Assembly (NCBI RefSeq): GCF_932294415.1
Contig: NC_065536.1
Location: 30,461,354-30,525,353 of the forward strand
Length of the DNA stretch: 64,000 nucleotides
Origin: Quercus robur
Taxonomy: Eukaryota > Streptophyta > Magnoliopsida > Fagales > Fagaceae
Direction of reading: 5' to 3'
Part shown: positions 32,957-45,324 of the stretch, one piece after another
Layout of the letters: every line of letters begins with the position of its first letter
Numbering within the stretch: the stretch's first letter is position 1
Made by a program: the position numbers and the translations under genes
Notes under the pieces: generated by a model
Seen by the model: the letters and a program-made list of their open reading frames with translations, nothing else
What the model was told of the DNA's origin: nothing
The model's database searches: none

Positions 32957-35900
32957 GCTTGTTAGATTGATACAGGCAAAAGATCCCTCTGTCATGTTTA
33001 TAGCCGAAACATGGAGAGATGAAGCAAGGCTAGATTGTACTTTGAGCAAGATTAATTTTGATCAGAAATGGGTGGTTCCAAGGCTGAATAGAGGTGGTGG
33101 ATTGGTATTATTATGGAAAAGCTCTATTAATATTGAAGTTGTTGATTCCCATAGGTATTATATTGATACAATTATCAATGGGAATACTGAGGATGCATGG
33201 CGATTCACTGGTTTTTATGGGGAGCCCGAAACTCATAGGAGTGAAGAGTGGAATAAATTGAGAAGCTTAAATGCTAGAATGAACATTCCTTGGATATGTG
33301 GTGGGGATTTTAATGAAATTGTTCGACATGAGGAAAAGTGGGGTGGAGCACCTAGAGATCATAATCAAATGCAACTATTCCGAGATGTGATCGATGAATG
33401 TCGTTTCATGGATTTGGGATGTGTGGGGCCAAAGTTCACATGGACAAAACATTATGTTGATGGGCACTCCATAAGGGTTAGATTGGATAGGTGCATGGCT
33501 ACAAATTCTTGGTTTCAAAAATTTCTAGGAACTAGGATTCATCATCTTAGTTGTATGTCATCGAATCATTCTCCTCTATTGATCAATTTGTCGGGGTTAT
33601 CGAAACCCAAAAGGAAGAGGTGCTTCAGATTTGAAGAAATGTGGTTATCAGATCCAACTTATGGTGAAACGATAAAGGATGTGTGGTGTAGTACAAGTGA
33701 TCAAAATCCTAGCATAGCCATTCTGAAAAAAGTGGCGAATTGTGAGAAAGAGCTAACTTGGTGGAATAAGCACAAATTTGGGCACGTGAGGAGGGAATTA
33801 GAGATTAAAAAGAGCCATCTTATTTTGGCCGAGAGGGTGGCTTTGGCGAGTGGTAACAATAATCGGATTAGGAGCTTAAGAATGGAGATTAATTTGCTGC
33901 AAGATCGGGAATCAAGGATGTGGTGTTAAAGATCTAGGGTGCTGTGGCTAAGTAAAGGTGACAATAACACAGTTTTTTTTCACAGTAAGGTGACAAAGAG
34001 ACTTAGGAAGAATTTGATAAGAGGTATTAGAGATGGGAATGGTGTTTGGTGGACCAATCATGATGATATTGGGCATGTGATGGAGAGCTACTACAAAGAA
34101 CTCTTTTCCACCGGCAATTCGAATCTAGAAGCTGACTCCCTAGAGAAAATTCCTTGCATGGTGACCGACTTGATGAAAGCTGAATTGGTGAAGGAATTTA
34201 CAGAATTGGAAGTTAAGGAAGCGTTGAATCAGATGGCTCCTCTAAAAGCACCGAGTCCCGATGGTATGCCTCCTTTATTCTACCAACATTTTTGGTCGAC
34301 AATGCAACATGATGTTACTTCAGCCATTCTCTCATGGTTGAATTCAGGTATCCTACCCGATCCCATTAATCATACTATCATTACTCTTGTCCCGAAATTA
34401 GATAATCCTGAACTTGTGTCTGATTTCCGCCCTATTAGTCTTTGCAACGTCCTTTATGAGACTTATTCTAAGGTCTTAGCAAATAGATTGAAGAAATTTT
34501 TACCTTCTCTGATCACGGAACATCAATATGCTTTTGCTAAGGATAGACTTATCTCAGACAATATTTTGGTTGCTTTTGAGACCCTTCATCATATGAAGCA
34601 ACATAATTCAAGAAAACATGGTTTTATGGCTATCAAATTAGATATGAGTAAAGCCTACGATCGGGTAGAATGGGTGTTTTTAGAGAGGCTCATGGAGAAA
34701 ATGGGCTTTTGTGCTAGATGGGTAGCTCTTATGATGAGTTGTGTGAAAACGGTGTCATACTCTATTATGGTGAACGAGGAGCCCATGGGAATGATCCACC
34801 CTAAAAGGGGAATTAGATAAGGAGACCCCCTATCTCCTTTCCTATTCCTTTTATGTACGGAAGGCATTCATGCTCTCATTAAACATTCAGCAAGGAACGG
34901 GGATATTAAGGGCTTTTCCTTGTGCAAACGAAGACCTAAACTAACCCACTTGTTTTTTGCAGATGATAGCTTGCTTTTTGGCAGGTCAATCTCTGAGGAC
35001 TGTAATAATGTCTTGAATTTTTTGGGTGAATATGAATCTTGGTCAGGGCAAAAAATCAACAAAGATAAGACCGCAATCTTTTTTAGCAAGTCTACCATGG
35101 ATGAAGCAAAATCAAGCATAAAGAACCTCTTCCAAGTTCAAGAAGTCAAGTACTACGAGAAATATTTAGGTCTTCCTTCCCTGGTGGGTAGGGGAAAAAA
35201 GGCTAGCTTTAACTACATTAAAGAAAGGGTTTGGAGGAAGCTCCAAGGATGGGAGGGTAAATTGCTTTCACAAGCCGGTAGAGAGGTCCTAATTAAGTCC
35301 GTGATCCAAGCAATCCCGACTTATGCTATGGGGTGTTTTAAATAACCATTGGGGCTTTGTGATGACATTGAGGTAATGATAAAGAAGTTTTGGTGGGGAC
35401 AAAGGGGCAATAGAAGGAAAATTCACTGGATCTGATGGAGTGAGTTGACAAAGTCCAAAATAGTGGGGGGTATGGGTTTTCGCAACTTGGCTCATTTTAA
35501 TGATGCCTTATTGGCAAAACAAGCTTGGAGGCTTTTGAATAACAAGGAAACCCTCTTCTACAAAGTCTTTAAGGCGAAGTTCTTCCCGAATTACTCTATT
35601 CTAGAAGCCAAAAAAATCAAGCATGGGGCCCTATGCTTGGAAGAGTATTTTGCATGGTCGTGATGTTATCCTTGATGGTGCTTGTTGGAGGGTGGGGAAT
35701 GGTAAATCAATCAAAATATGGCAACACCATTGGCTGCCCCGAAAACATCCAACCAAGATACTCTCCCCAATGGTAGGTTCAATGGAAGAAGTCACAGTTG
35801 ATTGCTTAATTGATGAAGGAACTAGAACGTGGAATGCAATGATGGTGGATGGGATTTTTGCTCCTCTAGAAGCTGAAGAAATAAAAAATATTCCGTTGGC

Positions 35901-36990
35901 TAGGAATGAAATGGAAGACACCATGTTTTGGCCGTGGGAGCATGATGGGAGTTATAGTTGCAAAACGGGTTATCGTTTTTTGAAGGAGGACGAAGTGGGT
36001 TTTCAGATGGCAGAGAATCAAGACCAAGATAAAGGGTTGTGGGAGAAGATTTGGGCTCTTGAATGCCCAAATAAAGTAAGAAATCTTATTTGGAAGGCAT
36101 GCCGTAATTCACTCCCTTCTAAGTGCAACTTAGTATGTCGCACTATTATCTCATAATAGAGCTGTGACCGTTGTAAGGAAGGTTATGAAGATGTTTTGCA
36201 CGTGGTGTGGAGCTTCAAAGGGCTAGATGGTGTGTGGGGAGCAAATCATTTATGGAGCTTTCGAAATCAACGGAGTTTCACTAGTTTCAGCAAGCTCTTG
36301 GACTGGGTCTGTGAACACCAAAGGAATCCGGTCTTGTTTGCATTCACCATTTGGTCCATTTGGCATCAAAGAAATCAAGTGAGAACTCAACAACCCCATC
36401 GTCCTCTAACCCTTCTCTCTCAATGGGCTTACGATAGGTATATGGAGTTCAAAGCTCTAAAAGCTGTGCCGACTTCCAGTAGACCAAAAAGTCGAATCCG
36501 GTGGAGACCTACTTAGGGAACGCTTAAAATCAACTTCGACGGAGCTATATTTGCAGAAGGAAAATGTTCAGGCCTTGGAGCTATCATTCATGACAGTGAA
36601 GGTCTTGATATCGCCTCATTGGTTACCCGGGTTCCTCAGCAGCTCCAGCCTATTGAGATTGAAGCTTTGGCTACATATAAGGCTCTTGAGTTTGTTAGGG
36701 AGTTGGGTATATCAGAGGTGGTTCTGGAGGGTGATTCTTCATTGGTGATGACAGCTTTGGCTTTAAAGAACCCGGGTCTTGCTCCATTTGGCTTACTGTT
36801 ACAAGATTCTTTAATGGTCTCTGTTGGTTTTTCTAAATTGTCCTACTCTCACACTAAGAGAGAGGGCAACACAGTTGCACACAACTTGGCTCAGTTAGCA
36901 ATTAACCACCAAAATTGTGTAATATGGATGGAAGATGTTCCATCTGATGTACTTTTTGTTTACCATGCTGATTTAGCTGGTATTCCTTAA
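32901..36990 (+). pseudogene. LINE ORF2: endonuclease, reverse transcriptase, RNase H
   Basis: An apurinic-type endonuclease domain starts at MSLLLWNCRGLGNPRTENE with the E of FIAETW, GGDFNEI and SNHSPLLI. The reverse transcriptase follows from about 33939: LKAPSPDGMPPLFYQHFW, RPISLCNVLYETYSKVLANR, KLDMSKAYDRVEW, and the catalytic FADDSLLFG near 34960. A zf-RVT region (WRVGNGKSIKIWQHHWLP onward) and an RNase H domain (NFDGAIF, IEALATYKALEF, EGDSSLVM, REGNTVAHNLAQLA) complete it. Breaks: TAA at 33927-33929 and 34818-34820, TAA at 35343-35345, TGA near 35434, a frameshift near 35620, two stops at 36154-36159 and one near 36514. At 33927 and 34818 the family usually has Gln, so CAA to TAA changes are likely. 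Confidence 0.93.
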
Positions 36991-37050
36991 TTGAATGCAT
37001 CTCAGTCTTGTTTCTCAAAAAAAAAAAAAAAAAAAAAGTCTCAAGTCTCA

Positions 37051-38225
37051 CCTCACTTTACTACTTCAAGCCCCATGTTTATTTTTATGTTTGAGCATTG
37101 AAGACTTTTGGTTATGCTATTGGCCTATTGCTTTGAAAGGAAAAGATAAGAGAAAAAATAAACAAAATATGTTTATGACCCTTCTTTTGTTTATTTTTTA
37201 TTATTTTATTTTATTTATTTTAGATAATGTATGATAGGATAATTAGGATTCAACTTATAAAACTTCAAATAGTTTGATTCTCAACCAAAAAGAAAAAAAA
37301 AAAAACTTCAAATAGTTTTTAGTGTGGGTGCATAGACAAGATTCTAAGCCTAAGTATTTTATTTGACCACAAGAGATTGCCTTATTGAATTTACTAGAGC
37401 TATGATGTATTTTTCATTTGGTTTGGGACTTTGGATACACCCAATTTTTTTTTTTTTACAATAGGTGATATAAAATATTTTACAATTTTTCCACAATTCT
37501 TAAGTGGTATGTCTTTCATTGGGGTTATAGGTGGTTTCGTGTGAGTGATGTTGTGTAAATCACAATTTAGTGCCTTTGTTAATAATAGTACTTTTCTAAT
37601 TGACCAATCACAACTTTTAGGACTAAAAATGAACAAAAATAATGGAAGGACAAAATTGTTGTGATCTAAAACTTTTGGGGACTTGAAATGAACTTTAAGA
37701 AAAAAGGGACTAAAATAAAACTTGGATCAAATGTACATTGATTTTACCATGATTATATCAATAAAACATCATAACTCTTGTGTGTTTAAACTCTTGACAA
37801 TTACTAGCCTACTAGTAATATTATGGATGAGGTTGCACTTTTGGTTGATTTTTTTTTCTTTTTTGTTTTATTGAATAAAATGGGGATGGGGCTGATCAAC
37901 TGTGCTACCCTACCAATGCATGGCCATAATAGCTTCTACATTAGATGAGAAACAGATGTCTGAGGGACTTAAAATAGGGATAGAAGTGGCAAGTGCTTTC
38001 TTAGACGAGCTTAGCCATAGTCATTGGGTTTGAAGTGAACTATCACTCGACTCGATCATGTCAATTGACAAAACTTTTGCTATCAACCTCGAAATTGTCA
38101 AAATCTGAAAACCTTAATTTTTGGTGGCCAGTCAAATTTGAGATGGATGATGCTTTCAACACAAGTGTCCCAAAAATGAACCCAAAAAAATTAAAAGATC
38201 TATGAACCAAAAAAAAAAAAAATGC
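37051..38225. other. AT-rich spacer
   Basis: Continuation of the pre-LINE host sequence. Short repeats of caaaaagaaaaaaaaaaaaacttcaaatag type are seen near 37262-37320. No gene is recognised. Confidence 0.5.
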
Positions 38226-38591
38226 TAAGGGCTTGTTTAGATCACCATGATTTAGAGTGATATCACTCAGTTTTCACCATTTAGTTTCCAAAACGCATGG
38301 GTCCCACCGAAAAAAATCTTGTTTGGCTTGGTTTTTGGCGATGTTTCCATCACTCAAAACTCAAAAATTTGAGAGATGGATGATGGAAACTAAAAACAAA
38401 ATTTTGGTGTTTTCAGTTTCTGAAATATGAGTTATGGTGGCAAAAAGTGAGTTATGTGACCAAACAATAATTTTGGAGTTTTTGAGATAAAGTGAGGTTT
38501 GGGTTATGAATTATGGGTTTTGAGTTTGAGTTATGAGTTATGAGTATTGAGTTATGAAAACTGAGTCATGGGCAAACCAAACGAGCCCTTA
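38226..38591. mobile_element. MITE-like element, about 366 bp
   Basis: The ends TAAGGGCTTGTTTAG (from 38226) and TAAGGGCTCGTTTGG (read inward from 38591) are inverted repeats. The interior has short inverted and direct copies of gagttatg/cataactc. GGGCTTGTTTGG-like ends are typical of small plant MITEs. No transposase is present. The exact target duplication is unclear because TAA/TTA may belong to either the repeat or the target. Confidence 0.6.
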
Positions 38592-39761
38592 AACGTCTCA
38601 AAAGTCAAAGGAGAGTCACAAAAACCAACACATTGAAATAGTACATTACAAATCCATGGATAATGAAAGAGATGGAATCATATGGATGAAGCCTCAAAAG
38701 GGACAAATGAGAACTAGAAAATAAATGTGTTCGATCTCTGGTCCAAAGGGTTTAAGTTGGTGTCATGAAGTCGAAGGTGGCTAAGTGACTTTGAAGGGCA
38801 AAAGGTTTTTTTTTTTTTTTTTTAAATTAATTAATTAATTTATTTATTTTTAAGAAAGGAAGGGTGAAAGGTTTGATGGATGATGAAGCTGTGTTTAGCG
38901 ACAGAGACAAAATTGAAGGGAAAGTGAAATATGAGAGTTTCTTTTTTTTTTTTTTTTTTTAGTGACAGGATATGAGAGGAGTATGAATTATGAAATATTT
39001 ATTTTTCATTAAAATACAATGTGTGTCTTTGTATATGGTTTACAAGATGGTTTATTTAAATTTTCAAGTAATATTTTTGACCGAAAACACTATTTTTGAT
39101 CGTTCATTGGGTCAAAACTGCTCACAACCCATCAGATCGGACTCATCAATTGGGTCTTTTGGATCTTTGCTAAGCCCATCCTGTCTCTTTTTTTTTTCCC
39201 AATTCTTAGAGTATTTACAACAATCTCTTCATATTTTTTTATTGTTTGAAGAGTAAACTGTAACTTTTATCTTTGACTTTGTATCTTTTCAAATATATTT
39301 ACAACCAACTCTTTATCATTTATTTTGTATCTCATTTAAATATAATTTCTTCATTATTTCTGTATTCTTTTTTTAATCTTCCTTTATTATTTTTAAATCT
39401 TTCTATATTCTTCATTTATCCATTCCCAACAACTATATTTTTCAAATTTTCAATCACTATATTTTGTTAATCTCCCAAAGTTAACATTTTTGGTAACATT
39501 TTAATTTGAAATTTATTAAATCTATTTTAGTCTTGTAATTTATCAAATCTATGTAATTTGAAATAAAAAAAATATATATTCAATTATTTTTCCCTTCGAA
39601 ATTCATCAAAATTTTCCAAGTTTTTAATTTTAATTTATGATTATTATTCATTAACTTATCATTATCCCTTTCTATTTTTTCTCCTAAAAAAACTATCAAA
39701 TTTTAGTTTAAATGATTATTATTATTATTTATTAGAAAACATCTTAGATCATAAATACTAA
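38592..39761. other. AT-rich spacer
   Basis: T-runs (38806-38824, 38942-38960) and AT-rich DNA up to the LINE target copy at 39762. No gene is recognised. Confidence 0.5.
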
Positions 39762-39916
39762 TCAGTAATCTTCTTCTTTTATTCTTTTTTTTTTTTTGTT
39801 AAGCATGCTAATAATATTATGCAACAAACAGTTTGTTATAAAAGAGTTCAGCTTTATTAAAAGCTGGCAAACTATCCACTACCATAGACGGTGGGTCATA
39901 CAACATAAGAAATCAG

Positions 39917-40828
39917 TTAACCGAATAGCTCCCAATTTAGCCAACATTTCAACACATCTATTTGCTTCCCTTTATATATATGGGTCACTGTGTAGTTAGG
40001 GAATGATCTGATCAGGTTCCTACAAACAGTCAAAAGAGGTTCTAACATGAAATTTACAGTGGAAAGATTGGAAAGCCAAAAAAAAACAATCACTTTTGCA
40101 TCTAATTTTGTATTGATATTGTCTAAGTTCAATTGCTGAGCCAGAGAGAGGCCATCCGTAAGGGCCCAAAGCTCAACCATATTGCTGGAAATACTCCTAA
40201 GATTCCTCGCAAAACTAGTGATCCAAGCCCTATTGCTACAGCACAGCACCCCACCTTCACCAACTTTCTTAGGATTCCAATAACAGATTAATATGTATTG
40301 AGCTTCACCCAACCCGGAATGGGCTTTTTCCAGTAAACATGGACTTGGATTCTACTTGGTCAAGTAAAATAACAAAGAATCCAGCTCCCTTCTTGATACA
40401 ATGAGAGTGTATGTTTAGGTTGGTTCTCCCAAATTGAAAGATAAACCTATTTCAATGGAGCCAAATCATCCATATAGCTTGGGGAAAAAACAGTCTTCCC
40501 AGGGATACAAGGCTGCAAGAGAAACTCATGAGATTCACAATTCCTTTTTAACCAATTCAATAGTGGGGTCCCAAAGAAATCTTGCCTTGCATCACTGATT
40601 CCTAAGTTCCTCTAAACATCCTTCGCCACACTATTGTCTCGTAGAGCATGGGCAATTGACTTCGCAAACATATTACATAAATTACAGGTAGTATCAAGAT
40701 TAAAACCTCTTGAACCTAAAACTTCTTTAGTATAGATGCTAAACTGAGAGCATTGCCAAAGGAAGAATTATATTTTTGGCGTAGTTTTGGCATTTTAGAC
40801 CCATAAGTTAGAAGTATCCAGGTTCAAA
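39917..40828 (-). pseudogene. LINE fragment: zf-RVT end and RNase H
   Basis: On the minus strand from 40828: LDTSNLWV, PKI.FFLWQC, LGSRGFNLDTTCNLC, MFAKSIAHALRDNSVAKDV (the zf-RVT zinc region), then an RNase H-like domain CYWNPKKVGEGG, FARNLRSISSNMVELWALTDG, LDNINTKLDAKVIVFF and HIYKGKQIDVLKCW. Stops and frameshifts are present. The catalytic DG that usually begins the RNase H domain is degraded. It is a different LINE lineage member from 31156-37035. Confidence 0.8.
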
Positions 40829-41099
40829 GATTCTTTTTTTCCATTTAGCATTAAATATCTAACATTTTCGTTAGTTGTTAGGTTAAAAAAGAATTTTTGA
40901 AACTAACATCTCGATATTAGATTAGAACTCAAGCTTTCGAAGCTCGATTTCAGTGTTTTTGTGATACCCTTACATGGACAAATCTTCCACATGGAGCAAA
41001 TTTAGCCACGTAGAAATTGAGTTTATAAGACTCGAAATCTGCACACCATTAACCAAAATGCAAAACCACAGCACTTTCAAACGGCTCATTAAAAAATCC

Positions 41100-41312
41100 T
41101 TAAAGTTCAAACACTGAAACACTCTCAGTCAAACACTTACTCACACAAACTTCACTCCGCCCTCTCAAACTCACTCACTCACTCACTCACTCTCAAGCAA
41201 TCGTAGCCTATTGCCAACAAAATCGTAACCCACCGTGCCGAAGGTACTCACTCTTAAGCAATCGTAGCCCATTGTCAACAAAATTTTAGCCCACCATGCC
41301 GAAGGTACTCTC
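41100..41312 (+). repeat. Leader and duplicated first-exon candidate of the MULE2 PMD gene
   Basis: A pyrimidine-rich leader (cactctcagtcaaacacttac, then (actc)n at 41168-41191) is followed by two tandem copies of a unit of about 65 bp (about 41188-41250 and 41250-41312). Each runs caagcaatcgtagcc...caacaaaat...ccgaaggtactc. In the second copy it reads cc|ATGCCGAAG|gtactc, a possible start codon with a donor; in the first the ATG is GTG. The next coding exon would be at 50348, making the intervening DNA, with B2 inside, an intron. Confidence 0.4.
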
Positions 41313-41572
41313 TCTCTTTACTCAATACATTGTCATTTTTGCTTCTTAGATTCCTCTGTCTCTCTCTCTCTTTATCCAATTTTAGATTTTGGAATTTCAT
41401 GATGTTACCTAGGGTTTTTCGTTTTTCAATTTCATTTTTTTTTTTTTTTGGGTTTTGGTGATTCATGTTTGGTTTCCAAGAAAAAAAATTGAGGTTTTAG
41501 GTAGGAAATGATCATTTGTCATTTCAGGCATGAATGTATATTATTTTGTTTGGTTGTTTGGAAAATGAGTAA

Positions 41573-42184
41573 TGTTAGGACATATGTGATTCACTTGTTA
41601 GGAACATATGTCACTATTTTAAGTTGCACAAGTGTTGAGCAAAGTTTGTTTTAGCAAATTGTGACCGGAGACAAAATTTTGCCCTAGTTCATCTCTTTTG
41701 AAGAAGTTGCTGTGTTTATGCACCGTAGGGTTTTGTGACCAAGCATCTTCTTGATCTTCATTGTGTGGATGAACTGAAGAACTTTGTAGCCAACAATCTT
41801 CTCTAGTTGGTGATTGAAGTCGCGTACTAGGATCCGCGCAATTGGTTAGTCATGTACTTGAGAGCCGTGCATCGAAAGGAGAAATTGTCATTACAGAACA
41901 AGTCCAATTGGGTATTGGGATTCTTATACTTGTAACCGCTTGTTGTGATAATAATGGAATTTCAGGAGTGGTGACCTGAAAATCACTCGGTGGGGTATTC
42001 CCCGTTAGGTTTTCCCCATTCGTAAACAAATCACCGTGTTAAATTTATTTTCCGCTGCATACTTAGTTTATTGGTGATTTGTTTATGCTACCATGCATTT
42101 GCATGTTAATTAACTTAATTAATTCAGTTGACTAAACTAATTGGTTAATTTATCACAAGGGGTCAATTTGTTTTTGGCCTATCA
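41573..42184 (+). repeat. 5' LTR of B2, promoter region deleted
   Basis: The first 49 bp match the 3' LTR. The sequence then jumps to agttgcacaagtg, which corresponds to 48328 of the 3' LTR. About 383 bp (47945-48327 equivalent) are missing, including the whole CTCGAC motif array and the TATA box. A second gap of roughly 40 bp lies after ggtattgg (41922). The LTR ends ggcctatca at 42184. Confidence 0.9.
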
Positions 42185-42186
42185 AG

Positions 42187-42198
42187 TGGTATCAGAGC
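42187..42198 (+). other. Primer binding site (tRNA-iMet), B2
   Basis: TGGTATCAGAGC two bases after the LTR end, the same primer as element A. Confidence 0.95.
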
Positions 42199-42256
42199 AG
42201 GCACACTCTGATTAGGGTTAATCTTTGTTATGCTGATCTATTGACCCCTGTTTGTC

Positions 42257-44144
42257 ATAGATAGAGGGCAGTCTTTAATCATACCTCCTTTATTTGATGG
42301 TACTAATTATGCATACTGGAAAGTAAGCATGAGAGCTTTCTTGCAGTCCTTAGATGAGAAAGTGTGGCAAGCTGTGGAGATAGGCTGGACTAAGCCTACA
42401 AAAGCACCGGCCGATTGGGATGATGCCAAGATCAAGGCGATAAATTTCAACAGCAGGGCATTGAATGCTTTATTCAGTGCAGTCACCGATGAGGAGTTCA
42501 AGAAAATATCCTCTACTAAAACTGCTAAAGAGGCATGGACCATCCTCCAGACAACCTATGAGGGAACCAAGACTGTCAAGGATTCGAAGTTACAGAGGCT
42601 CACTACAAGCTTCGAAGAGATTGAGATGAAGGAGGATGAGTCGTTCTATGAGTTCTATGCCAAGCTCAAAGACATAGTAAACTCAGCATTCAATCTTGGG
42701 GAAACTATTCCTGAATCCAAGATTGTGAGAAAGGTGCTCAGATCTCTGCCCAAGAGATTCCATGCCATGATCATGGCGATAGAAGAATCAAAGGATATTG
42801 ACAAGATTCCTTTGGCTGAGCTGGTTGGTAATCTGTAGACCTACGAGCTAGGATTGGTAAGTCAGGCAAGAGTAAGAGCATGGCACTGAAGGCTAAGAGC
42901 AGTGAGACAAATGAGTCTTCAGATGATAAAGATTCTAAGATGAAGTCCTACATCACTAGGCTGTTCAAGAAGTTTATGAAGAATGCTAATGGAAAGGGTT
43001 TCGATAAGGACCATAGGCAATCCAATTCTTCGCAGTGCAAGAGACAAGACAAGGGGAAGAAGGATGCAAGGGATGGCGGTCAATACACTGTTCCCATAGG
43101 ACCTAAGTGCTTTGGGTGTCAAGGCTTTGGTCACATTAACAAGAGTGTCCTACATATCTCAAGAGCATTGGGAAAAGTAAGGCACTTGCAGCTACTTTGA
43201 GCAATACCAAGCCTAAGGATGAATCCGACAATAAGGATGACGAAATCTTGAATGCCTTCACTGCCACTATCAATCCTACTGATGGGATTGTTGAAGATAT
43301 GGTTGAAGAAGAGGAATTGGTGGAGTCTAAGTTTGAGAAGATGGATGATCAGAATGATATCCATACAGCCTATGAGAAATTATACAAGCTTTATGAGAAA
43401 CATGAGAAACTATATAGGCTGACCACCAAGAAGCTTAGTGATGTGGAACTTGATCGTGAAGAGCTTTCCACGAAGTTTGATGAAGCTAATCAGACTATTG
43501 GAGCACTGAGGTTCGAGAACAATTTCTTGGCTAAAAAGACTAAAAAGCTTGAAGTGGAGCTGTTTCAAGTCAAAGCTCAATTGGAGAGGACTTCAAGTGC
43601 AAAGCTTGATAAGATGCTCAATCTTCAGAAATCTGCTTCTGATCGAACATGTTTAGGGTAGGGTTTCTCTTCCTTTAATATTTCTTCAACTAGTACTACT
43701 GTTTTTGTTCCTCCAACTAATAATGTTGAAATTGAAAACAATGATGTTAAAACTGATTTAGCTAGTGAGAACATAGATAAGGGTAAATCTATCTTAGGAG
43801 CACCCCCAAAGCAAGATAAGAAGGAAGCTAAGAACCCTAGGGCTAAGATGGCTAACTCTCAAAAGCCTAAACAAAAGAAGCAGCATATCTGTCATCATTG
43901 TGGAGTTACCGGTCATACTCGACTAAATTGCTATAAGTGGCTAGCCACTTAACAGAGCAACAACATGATAGCATCTAGGAACTAGAATCAGCTTCAATCC
44001 TCTCTTACTCCTCTTGGAGATCTTCTCAAAGCCCTCATGTTCCTTTCGAACTTGAACGGTTTCAATTCTTCCCCCTCACCGCCGATTCAAGGGTTTAATC
44101 AAATGAAAGGTTCTTCCAAGGTGTGGAAGAAAAAGGACTCCTAG
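42257..44144 (+). pseudogene. gag: Gag of B2 (copia-type), broken
   Basis: It aligns with the family-A gag throughout. The start codon has become ATA (42257-42259, before GAT AGA GGG CAG). The core reads PPLFDGTNYAYWKVSMRAF, AWTILQTTYEGT, LQRLTTSFEEIEM, KIVRKVLRSLPKRF, AELVGNL, then a TAG at 42836-42838 where A has Gln. A frameshift follows near 42860, then GFDKDHRQ and a first zinc knuckle CFGCQGFGH broken by an indel (43117-43150). An acidic and coiled-coil segment (43197-43661), a stop, and an intact second knuckle CHHCGVTGHTRLNC (43889-43930) follow. The frame ends KVWKKKDS at 44142-44144. Confidence 0.9.
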
Positions 44145-45139
44145 TGATTCTATCACTTTTCTCTTTCTTTCTTCTTGTTTTTATTTTTGCATAACTTGTG
44201 TCTTTTGCTTTTGTTTTGAGTCAGTCTAGTTTTTTATACTTTTCTTTGTTTAACATGTTTTTGTATAGTTATTTTTCATTTCTTTTTTCTTTTCTTTTTT
44301 GTTCTTTTTTTCATATAAAAAAAAATTGAAAAATTAGAAAAATATAAAAACAGTGTATGTTTGTGTACATTGGTACTTGTGTACCTAGGATGGCCATTGA
44401 AACAAAGTTTTCTAAACTTTGTATCTTTTGTAGCTTAGATGAGCATCTCTATACACAACTCAACAAGTGAGCTTTGTAGCTCTTGTTTGTGATGAGTAAA
44501 ATTAAGTTATCTCTTGTACTTAACACTCGTATCACTCTTTTTGACGAGAATGACTAGAAAATCCTAAGAGAAAGGCATAAATAATCATCTTGCCATTGTT
44601 GCCCGCCAATCATAAAATGACATTTGTGTGCTTCGGCATAGCAAAAGTGCAATGTCAATGACATTTGTGTGCTTCGGCATAGCAAAACTGGAGTGTCAAA
44701 AGCTTAACATAATTGAGTATTTCTTCTCTATCTCTAATATGCTCATGCATGATTTGCTTAAAAAGAAAAATATGCAAAGAAAAACTAAAAGGCAAAAAAA
44801 AAATCAAAAATAAAAAATGCTTTTAAATATGATTGCATTGCAAGCGTGTATTCTAGGAGATGTGGGAGTTATAGGATGTATCTCAAAGGTGATAGTCCCC
44901 ATCAAATAGTTATGATTGTGTGTGAGTTAAAGTGATTTTCTCATATCTCAAATTATCATAACATGTATACACTTATGCAATCTTGCGATGTTTTTCACAC
45001 ACAACACGCAATATTCTTTGCTACTCTTAATACATGTGCGTGTACAATGTGATTTGGTCATCACAAGGTTTTACATATGTTAATGTATGCTCACTAAACT
45101 ATCTTGACTTATTTTTGAAATATAAAATTGGTTAGACCT

Positions 45140-45181
<42 letters not shown>

Positions 45182-45324
45182 TTTTTGGGATCCATGTGCT
45201 TAAAATTGTTGTTGAGAGATGATTTTGAGAGGTTAATATGGTGTTTAGATCATTGGTTGAGTTGCATGCTTGATTGCATCCATGTCTGTGTTTTTCTCTT
45301 CTCGAAAAACTGTTTTTAAAAGCT
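44145..45324. other. B2 spacer where pol would be
   Basis: T-rich DNA with a short direct duplication (atttgtgtgcttcggcatag at 44622-44641 and 44660-44679) and a (TG)n microsatellite at 45145-45178. There are no polymerase, integrase or protease frames. Confidence 0.6.

Larger units (their letters stand above)
31141..37050 (+). mobile_element. LINE (non-LTR retrotransposon), near full length
   Basis: The element proper is 31156 to about 37035, flanked by a 15-bp duplication aagtctcaagtctca (31141-31155 and 37036-37050) and ending in a poly(A) tract (from 37018). It has a 5' UTR of about 200 bp, ORF1 and ORF2. It lies head-to-head with URH1. Both ORFs carry stops, so it cannot move unaided. 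Domain order (DUF4283/zinc knuckle ORF1; endonuclease, reverse transcriptase, zf-RVT, RNase H in ORF2) is that of plant L1-type LINEs. Confidence 0.92.

Noticed and set aside
44145..45324. Degraded pol genes in B2
   Set aside because: Looked for reverse transcriptase (YVDD/FADD), integrase (HHCC, DDE) and protease (D-S/T-G) words in all frames and found none.
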